Positions 58,856 through 64,000 of a stretch of 64,000 nucleotides of DNA are shown here, one piece after another. Position numbers and translations under genes: made by a program. Source of the stretch: Aestuariimicrobium ganziense (lineage in GTDB: Bacteria > Actinomycetota > Actinomycetes > Propionibacteriales > Propionibacteriaceae); the NCBI RefSeq assembly GCF_015352975.1, contig NZ_JACYIZ010000001.1, positions 372,001 through 436,000 on the forward strand. Direction: 5' to 3'. Under the pieces are notes generated by a model, which saw only the letters and a list, made by a program, of their open reading frames with translations, was not told the origin of the DNA and ran no database searches. How positions within the stretch are numbered: position 1 is the first letter of the stretch; each line of letters begins with the position of its first letter.

Positions 58856-60439
58856 TCAGGCGAACTGCTTGAACAGCCCGTACAGGTAGGCGTCCGACAG
58901 GGCTTCCCACGAGGCCTCGATGACGTTGAAGCCGACGCCGACCGTGGTCCAGGTCTGTTCGCCGTTGTCGGTGTCGATCAGCACCCGCACCTTGGCGTCG
59001 GTGCCCTGGCCGTCGTCGAGGATGCGCACCCGGTAGTCGGTGAGCCGCCAGCCGTCGACGTGGCCGAAGCGGGGCACCAGGGCGTCGCGCAGGGCGGCGT
59101 CGAGAGCGTTGACCGGACCGTTGCCCGAGCCGCTCCACTCCCCCGGCTCACCACCGATGGTGAGACCGATGGTGGCGTCGGAGATCTCGGGGCCGCTGCC
59201 CTTCTGGCGCGTGGTGACCGCCCAGGCGTCGACCTCGAACGGCTTGTCGAGCTGCCCGAGTTCGTCGCTGAGCAGCAGTTCGAAGCTGGCGTCGCAGGCC
59301 TCGTAGGAGTAGCCGTCCATCTCACGCTGCTTGATCCGGTCGGCCACCTTGGCGGCCTGGTCGCGATCGGTGAGGTCGACCCCGATCTGCTCGGCCTTGA
59401 TCTGGATGTTGGCGCGACCCGACATGTCAGAGATCAGCATGCGCATGCCGTTGCCGACCAGCTCGGGCTCGATGTGCTGGTAGAGGTTCGGGTCGACCCT
59501 GATGGCGCTGGCGTGCAGCCCAGCCTTGTGGGCAAAGGACGAGTGCCCGACGTAGGGCTGGCGCACCTGCGGGGGCTGGTTGGTGATCTCGGCGATGCCG
59601 TGGCTGATGTGGGTCAGTGACTCCAGGCCCTGGCCGCCGAGCAGGTCCCAGCCGTACTTGAGCTGCAGGTTCGCGACCACCGTGGTCAGGTCGGCGTTGC
59701 CGGTGCGCTCGCCGTAGCCGTTGACGGTGCCCTGCACGTGCATGGCGCCTGCCTCGATGGCAGCCAGCGAGTTGGCCACCGCACAGCCCGTGTCGTTGTG
59801 GCAGTGGATGCCCAGGTCGAGACCGATCTGGCTGGCGGCCGAGACGATGTCGCCCATCCAGCTGGGCAGCATGCCGCCGTTGGTGTCGCAGAGCACGGCC
59901 ACGTCGGCGCCGGCCTCGGCGGCTGCGCGGACGACCTCGAGGGAGTAGGCGCTGTTGCGGCGGAAGCCATCGAAGAAGTGCTCGCAGTCGACGAACACCC
60001 GCTTGCCCTCGGCGACCAGGTGGCTGACCGTGTCGGTGACCATGGCGAGGTTCTCGTCCAAGGTGGTGCGCAGGGCCTGCTCGACGTGGCGGTCGTGGCT
60101 CTTGGCGACCAGGCAGATGATCTCGGTGCCGGCGTCACGCAGGGCGGCCACCTGCGGGTCGTCGGCAGCCTTGGCGCCGGCGCGGCGGGTGGCGCCGAAG
60201 GCGACCAGCTTGGCGTTGCGCAGGGTGAGCTTCTCGGCGGCCTGGCGGAAGAACTCCGTGTCGTTGGGGTTGGCGCCGGGCCAACCGCCCTCGATGTGGG
60301 TGACACCGAGCTCGTCGAGCAGGGTGGCGATCCGCATCTTGTCGTGGACGCTGAGCCGGATGCCCTCCTGCTGGGCGCCGTCACGCAGGGTGGTGTCGTA
60401 GACGTGGAAGTGCTCCGGGGCGACCGGGTTGACCGTCAT
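58856..60439 (-). CDS. cimA: (R)-citramalate synthase
   Basis: Condenses acetyl-CoA with pyruvate to citramalate, the threonine-independent route to isoleucine. The 527-residue protein has the HMGL-like barrel (VYDTTLRDGAQQEGIRLS at residue 13; HCHNDTGCAVANSLAAIEAG; GYGERTGNADLTTVVANLQL) and a C-terminal LeuA dimer/allosteric domain from about 390. CimA rather than LeuA or homocitrate synthase is favoured by EGGWPGANPNDTEFF and length. CAGGAGAG precedes the ATG. It is 109 bases after ilvE with a hairpin between, and co-regulation with ilvE is likely. Confidence 0.94.
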   Translation of the reverse strand: MTVNPVAPEHFHVYDTTLRDGAQQEGIRLSVHDKMRIATLLDELGVTHIEGGWPGANPNDTEFFRQAAEKLTLRNAKLVAFGATRRAGAKAADDPQVAALRDAGTEIICLVAKSHDRHVEQALRTTLDENLAMVTDTVSHLVAEGKRVFVDCEHFFDGFRRNSAYSLEVVRAAAEAGADVAVLCDTNGGMLPSWMGDIVSAASQIGLDLGIHCHNDTGCAVANSLAAIEAGAMHVQGTVNGYGERTGNADLTTVVANLQLKYGWDLLGGQGLESLTHISHGIAEITNQPPQVRQPYVGHSSFAHKAGLHASAIRVDPNLYQHIEPELVGNGMRMLISDMSGRANIQIKAEQIGVDLTDRDQAAKVADRIKQREMDGYSYEACDASFELLLSDELGQLDKPFEVDAWAVTTRQKGSGPEISDATIGLTIGGEPGEWSGSGNGPVNALDAALRDALVPRFGHVDGWRLTDYRVRILDDGQGTDAKVRVLIDTDNGEQTWTTVGVGFNVIEASWEALSDAYLYGLFKQFA

Positions 60440-60464
60440 CTGCTCTCCTGTGACCTGCCGCGGG

Positions 60465-60481
60465 GCCCCCGGCGTGGGGGC
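60465..60481 (-). other. Hairpin between ilvE and cimA
   Basis: GCCCCC-GGCGT-GGGGGC, 6 perfect pairs with a 5-base loop, 26 bases upstream of the cimA start. It might attenuate read-through from ilvE or be chance in GC-rich sequence. No leader peptide rich in branched-chain codons is visible. Confidence 0.35.
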
Positions 60482-60548
60482 TGCGGACCAGTGTCGTCGC
60501 TGATCGCGGGCCCGGGCGACGGTTCCAGCACTCGGACCCGGTGACCGA

Positions 60549-61631
60549 TCAGGCCAGACGGTGCAACCAACCGTGGGGGTCAGCGGCTCGTCCGTACTGG
60601 ATGTCGACCAACTGCTGGCGGATCCGCAGGCTCACCCCGTCGGGCGCGTCGGGCAGGACGATCTGGTCGCCACTCGACTTGATCGCACGGATCGGCGTGA
60701 TCACCGCTGCCGTGCCACAGGCGAACACCTCGGTGACGTGGCCCGAGCGCACGCCCTCGGCCAACTCGTCGTGGCTGATCCGGCGCTCGACGGTCTCCAG
60801 GCCGAGGTCGCGGGCCACGGTGAGCACCGAGTCGCGGGTCACGCCCTCGAGGATGGTGCCGGACAACTCCGGGGTGAGCAGTTGGCCGTCGGCGGTGACC
60901 AGGAAGATGTTCATGCCGCCGAGTTCCTCGAGCCAGCGGTGCTCGACCGCGTCGAGGAAGAGCACCTGCGAGCAGCCACGCTCGTACGCCTCGGCCTGGG
61001 CGGTCAGCGATGCGGCGTAGTTGCCGCCGCACTTGGCGGCACCGGTGCCGCCGGGGGCCGCGCGGGAGTAGGCGGTCTCGAGCCAGATGTCGACCGGCTG
61101 GACGCCGCCGGGGAAGTACGGGCCGACCGGTGAGGCGATCACCATGTGGGTGACGTGGTGGGCGGGTCGCACGCCGAGGAACGACTCACTGGCGAACATG
61201 AAGGGACGAAGGTAGAGGCTCTGCTCGCCCACCGACGGAACCCAGCGCTCGTCGACCTGGACGAGCTTCTCGATCGCAGTCAGGAAGTCCTGCTCGGGCA
61301 GTTCGGGCAGACCGAGCCGGCGGGCGGAGCGGTTGTAGCGCGCGGCGTTGGCCTCGGGTCGGAAGGTCCACACCGAGCCGTCGGCGTGCCGGTAGGCCTT
61401 CATGCCCTCGAAGATCTCCTGGCCGTAGTGCAGCACCGCCGCTGCGGGATCGAGGGTGATCGGCCCATACGGGACCAGTTGGGCGTCGTGCCAGCCCTGG
61501 TCGACCGACCACTGGATGGTGGTCATGTGGTCGGTGAAGAACCGTCCGAACCCCGGATCGGCGTGCACTGCGGCGATCTGCTCGGCGGTGCTGTGCTGGG
61601 GGTCGCTGGGGACGGTGAAGGTCAGGGCCAT
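60549..61631 (-). CDS. ilvE: Branched-chain amino acid aminotransferase
   Basis: PLP enzyme for the last step of valine, leucine and isoleucine synthesis. The 360-residue class IV aminotransferase has the PLP lysine in GTGAAKCGGNYAASLTAQAE (about residue 201), YGQEIFEGMKAYRHADGSVW (about 78), and EELGGMNIFLVTADGQLLTP followed by GTILEGVTRDSVL. The ATG at 61631 follows TAACCT (61639-61644) by 7 bases, a leaderless promoter; an in-frame start 48 bases upstream has no similarity. It is divergent from the VOC gene by 34 bases. Confidence 0.96.
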   Translation of the reverse strand: MALTFTVPSDPQHSTAEQIAAVHADPGFGRFFTDHMTTIQWSVDQGWHDAQLVPYGPITLDPAAAVLHYGQEIFEGMKAYRHADGSVWTFRPEANAARYNRSARRLGLPELPEQDFLTAIEKLVQVDERWVPSVGEQSLYLRPFMFASESFLGVRPAHHVTHMVIASPVGPYFPGGVQPVDIWLETAYSRAAPGGTGAAKCGGNYAASLTAQAEAYERGCSQVLFLDAVEHRWLEELGGMNIFLVTADGQLLTPELSGTILEGVTRDSVLTVARDLGLETVERRISHDELAEGVRSGHVTEVFACGTAAVITPIRAIKSSGDQIVLPDAPDGVSLRIRQQLVDIQYGRAADPHGWLHRLA

Positions 61632-61638
61632 GGGCGTC

Positions 61639-61659
61639 AGGTTACCGCTGACATAGGCT
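61639..61659. promoter_or_regulatory. Divergent leaderless -10 elements of ilvE and the VOC gene
   Basis: TAACCT (61639-61644, minus) is 7 bases before the ilvE ATG, and TAGGCT (61654-61659, plus) is 6 bases before the VOC ATG. The intergenic region is 34 bases, so both promoters overlap. Confidence 0.6.
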
Positions 61660-61665
61660 GCCGGT

Positions 61666-62070
61666 ATGGCAGGGATCACTGGACTGACCGGCTGGCTCGG
61701 CGTGGTGCTGGGCAGCCCCGAACCTCAGCGACTCGCTGAGTTCTACCGCGACCTGATGGGCTGGCCGATCAGCGGCGGCGACGGCAAGACCTGGATCACG
61801 ATGCTGATGCGCGATGCCGAGGGGGTGCCCACCCGCAGCAACCTGGCCTTCCAACTCGAGCAGGTGCACCAGCGACCAGTCTGGCCGGGTCTCGAGGGTG
61901 CCCAGCAGATGCAGTTCCACCTCGACGTCGGGGTGCGGGAGTTGGGCCCGGCGGTCGACGAGGCGCTGGCGTTGGGAGCGAGCCTGGCCGAGTTCCAGCC
62001 GCAGGACGACGTGCGGGTGCTGATCGACCCCGATGGCCACCCGTTCTGCCTCTACCTGGACGAGGGCTGA
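61666..62070 (+). CDS. VOC-superfamily (glyoxalase-like) protein
   Basis: A 134-residue protein of two beta-alpha-beta-beta-beta units of the vicinal-oxygen-chelate fold: WLGVVLGSPEPQRLAEFYRDLMGWPI at residues about 10-35 (read in two parts: VLGSPEPQRLAEFYRDLMGW), then MQFHLDVGVRELGPAVDEAL and DVRVLIDPDGHPFCLYLDEG. Metal residues are only partly kept (His in QFHLDV, Glu absent), so enzyme activity is uncertain; many such proteins bind small ligands or antibiotics. The start is leaderless after TAGGCT. It converges with the HNH pseudogene 6 bases later. Confidence 0.88.
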   Translation: MAGITGLTGWLGVVLGSPEPQRLAEFYRDLMGWPISGGDGKTWITMLMRDAEGVPTRSNLAFQLEQVHQRPVWPGLEGAQQMQFHLDVGVRELGPAVDEALALGASLAEFQPQDDVRVLIDPDGHPFCLYLDEG

Positions 62071-62076
62071 GCAGGT

Positions 62077-63068
62077 TCAGAGCAGGTCGATCTGCTCCTG
62101 CAGGCGAGCTTCGAGCGGTGAGTCGTGCCGGGTGGTGCCCCTGGGCCCGGTCAGGTAGTGGTGGCCGAGCGGACTTCGCCAGTGGTGGTGCCCGCTCGGG
62201 GTGAGTCGGTAGCGCCATCGTCGGCAGGTCTTGGCCCGGTGTGAGCGGCGGCCCAGCGGGGTGAGGTTGCCGACGGCGGTCTGCCCCGGTGGCCCGAGCG
62301 GGTCGTGGGGCACCACGTGGTCGAGGTCGCAGGAGCCGGCTTGCCGGCCCCCGAACGGGAAGGCGTCGTACGGCGTGCGCCACTGGACTGCCCGGCGAAT
62401 GCGCTCGGGAATCTCGTAGGCGTCGGCAGGGTGCAGACCGAGTCGAGCATGATGGCATCGGTGTGGTCGAGCGTGGCGAACAGTCGGCTGACGCCGAACC
62501 CGGCTTCGTGCTGCACCTTCACCTCGCGGGCCCGGCGCTGCTGGTCGGCGCGCTCAGCGGCCAGTGCGGGATCAGCCTTGGCGACCAGGCCGGTCACCAT
62601 CGGCATCACCCGACCGAAGCTGAATCGTCCCAAGGCCGGGCTGATCTGACGGTCGACCCACTGGGCGGCCTCACACGACAGGTGGGACGAAGCACCGGTG
62701 ATCCGGCGAGCCTGCCAGAACCGCACCCTGCCCTCACGCACCTGCTGGTGCATCACCAGGTGACGGTGCACCAGGTCGAGGGTCGACCAGATCAGGCCGG
62801 CCGCGTTCTCGGGGCTGAGCCCGAGCATGGCACCCACCTCGAGGCAGCAGAACTCCGAGACCGAGGGGGTGCCGTCGCGTCCGCTGGAGACCATCCGCTC
62901 GAACGGGTCGATCTCGTCGGGGTCGTCGACGCCGTGGGCGGAGCACAGGGCGGTGATCGACTCCATCTGTTCGATCTCGCCACGCACGACCATGTCGGCC
63001 CCTTGGCGCAGGCGCTCGAGTTGGGCGCGGCAACGATGCTCTCGCGACTCCACCTCGACCTCGATCAT
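62077..63068 (-). pseudogene. DUF222/HNH endonuclease gene with a frameshift
   Basis: A member of the actinobacterial DUF222-HNH endonuclease families that occur in many copies per genome. The 5' part reads MIEVEVESREHRCRAQ, and continues through the DUF222 helices (FWQARRITGASSHLSCEAAQ, SPALGRFSFGRVMPMVTGLV) to MLDSVCT near 62440. It then continues one base off with HPADAYEIPERIRRAVQWRT and the HNH motif CDLDHVVPHDPLG, NLTPLGRRSHRAKT, ending at 62077. One base inserted or lost near 62435 explains it. TACAAT 7 bases before ATG 63068 and TTGTCA 18 bases further give an intact promoter. Sequencing error or programmed slippage are alternatives; no slippery site is evident. Confidence 0.85.
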
Positions 63069-63152
63069 GTGTTCCATTGTAGTGTGCCGAATTGCACTCT
63101 GACAATGGGTGACGGCGATCTGTGAACAACTTTCCTGCAGTCTTCGGGCGAC

Positions 63153-63902
63153 TCAGACGACGCCGATCAACGACCTCACGAAGGCCGCGTCGCGGCGGTA
63201 GAGCGCAGCGTGTTCCAGCAAGTCCGACCGAGCCTGCTTGACGCTCTCTGCGGTGGCATGGTCCTCCAGACCGACCAGGCGTTGGACGATCACCGCGAGC
63301 ACCTCGGCACGCGTCCACGGCCAGCCGTAGGCGTCGACGAAGGCGTCCACCCGGGCCAGCCGCTCGTCCTCGGTGAACGGGTCGGTGGAGGGATCGGTGG
63401 TCAGCGGCGCGAACCGGTAGACGGCGTGCGCGACGTCCCAGATTCGCGGGGCAGGGGTGGCGTGGTCGAAGTCGATCAGGCCGACGACACGTCCGCCCTC
63501 GTCGAAGGTGACGTTGTACGGGGCGATGTCGACGTGGCAGATCACCTCGGAGGGTTCGACCGGGACGCTTCGCCAGGGGCCGGTCCGGTCGCAGCCGATC
63601 GAGGCGTCGTGCAGGCGCCTGGTCAGCCGGGCGACATCGAGCAGTACGTCCTCGCCCCAGACATGGTCTGGCAGTGGGTACTGGGCGCACTCCCCCGGGA
63701 CGAAGCTCAACCGCTCCCGACGATCGTCCTCGACACCGAGCACCCTCGGTACGCCAGGCATGCCGGCCGACTCGAGGTGGCGCAGCAAGCGGTGCACCGC
63801 GGGCGTCCACTCCCCTGCCGTCCGCAGCACGGTGTCGCCACGACGCACGACCTCGCCGGAGTTGCCGCCAGCAAGAACTTCGTCCTGATCCGGTTGCCCC
63901 AT
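63153..63902 (-). CDS. Aminoglycoside-phosphotransferase-family kinase
   Basis: A 249-residue APH-fold kinase. The catalytic loop is ICHVDIAPYNVTFDEG (about residue 125, Asp and Asn present), the metal segment is VGLIDFDHATPAPRIWDVAH (about 143), and the N-lobe lysine is replaced by an Arg-rich strand VVRRGDTVLRTAG as in many distant members. N-terminal SGEVVRRGDTVLR and FVPGECAQYPL fit phosphotransferase enzyme-family proteins of unknown substrate; resistance is not implied. The ATG at 63902 lies 3 bases after a short upstream frame that is in phase with it. Unlike the homologue at 54522 the catalytic loop is complete. Confidence 0.85.
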   Translation of the reverse strand: MGQPDQDEVLAGGNSGEVVRRGDTVLRTAGEWTPAVHRLLRHLESAGMPGVPRVLGVEDDRRERLSFVPGECAQYPLPDHVWGEDVLLDVARLTRRLHDASIGCDRTGPWRSVPVEPSEVICHVDIAPYNVTFDEGGRVVGLIDFDHATPAPRIWDVAHAVYRFAPLTTDPSTDPFTEDERLARVDAFVDAYGWPWTRAEVLAVIVQRLVGLEDHATAESVKQARSDLLEHAALYRRDAAFVRSLIGVV

Positions 63903-63905
63903 CGA

Positions 63906-63968
63906 TCACCGCCAGTGGCGGGGCAGAGGGTCGGCCACAGTGACCACCTCGACATGGGCTGCGCTCAC
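63906..63968 (-). CDS. Possible 20-codon leaderless upstream reading frame
   Basis: GTG at 63968 stands 6 bases after TAGGGT (63975-63980) and opens a 20-codon frame (VSAAHVEVVTVADPLPRHWR) ending in TGA at 63906-63908, three bases before the phosphotransferase ATG and in the same phase. It could be a translated leader peptide that couples to the kinase. It could also be an N-terminal extension broken by the TGA, or mere chance. Confidence 0.3.
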   Translation of the reverse strand: MSAAHVEVVTVADPLPRHWR

Positions 63969-64000
63969 GCTGCAACCCTAGCGGTGGGTGCGTGACCCGA

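Overview
The window is 64 kb of GC-rich chromosome from an actinomycete. The evidence is near-exclusive use of GC-ending codons, a 16-bp actinobacterial LexA box (TCGAAC-N4-GTTCGA), many leaderless genes with a TAnnnT element 5-7 bases before the start codon, and conserved gene order. Read right to left, the middle of the window runs thiL, ftsK, rimO, pgsA, pncC (cinA), clgR, DUF3046, recA, recX, miaB, miaA, dapF, hflX, lexA, nrdR, which is the arrangement of mycobacteria and relatives. The B12-dependent ribonucleotide reductase and RNase Y beside recX suggest a Propionibacteriales-type organism, but that placement is an inference. I see no prophage, insertion sequence or CRISPR array.

Layout. 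1-2448: edge of a peptide/nickel-type ABC importer. 2449-11677: a DEAD-box helicase with a long leader, a frameshifted remnant, an ABC1 kinase, an LrgA/LrgB pair, four small-metabolism genes and a decayed lipase. 12120-14874: an operon of DUF4956 membrane protein, VTC-type polyphosphate polymerase and beta-helix lipoprotein, behind 11-bp spaced repeats. 15058-18457: nrdR-nrdJ with clustered DnaA-box-like repeats and an NrdR-like box. 18636-21314: DUF2752 and RDD membrane proteins, then a lexA divergon with three LexA boxes and a small one-helix membrane protein in the ChiZ/DivS position. 21326-26773: dinG, hflX, dapF, miaA. 26906-28057: three small acidic proteins with related N-termini, the last of the MT0933 antitoxin-like family. 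28137-34938: miaB, an aldose epimerase, an orphan ABC ATPase, rny, recX, recA and DUF3046. 34997-40353: Lhr helicase and a DeoR regulator. 40420-48937: clgR, then pncC, pgsA, rimO, ogt and ada-alkA chained by 4-base overlaps, then ftsK and thiL. 49038-55412: a RAM-domain protein, a DUF3515 lipoprotein, ddl, plsC, leuD, leuC, an IclR regulator and a kinase-like protein with a damaged catalytic loop. 55473-55690: tRNA-Glu and tRNA-Gln. 55780-64000: CPBP protease, FAH hydrolase, deoA, cimA, ilvE, VOC protein, a frameshifted HNH nuclease and a phosphotransferase.

Genome maintenance dominates. lexA, recA, recX, the ChiZ/DivS-position protein, dinG, lhr, ada-alkA/ogt and nrdRJ lie within 30 kb. recA carries both a LexA box and a match to the LexA-independent (PafBC-type) damage promoter. 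leuCD, cimA and ilvE supply branched-chain amino acids, with the IclR protein as probable local regulator.

Most starts were chosen from Shine-Dalgarno matches, leaderless -10 elements or 4-base overlaps, all read by eye. No database or folding program was run. Three genes are visibly broken (4503-4877, 10598-11677, 62077-63068), so sequencing error should be kept in mind for those positions.
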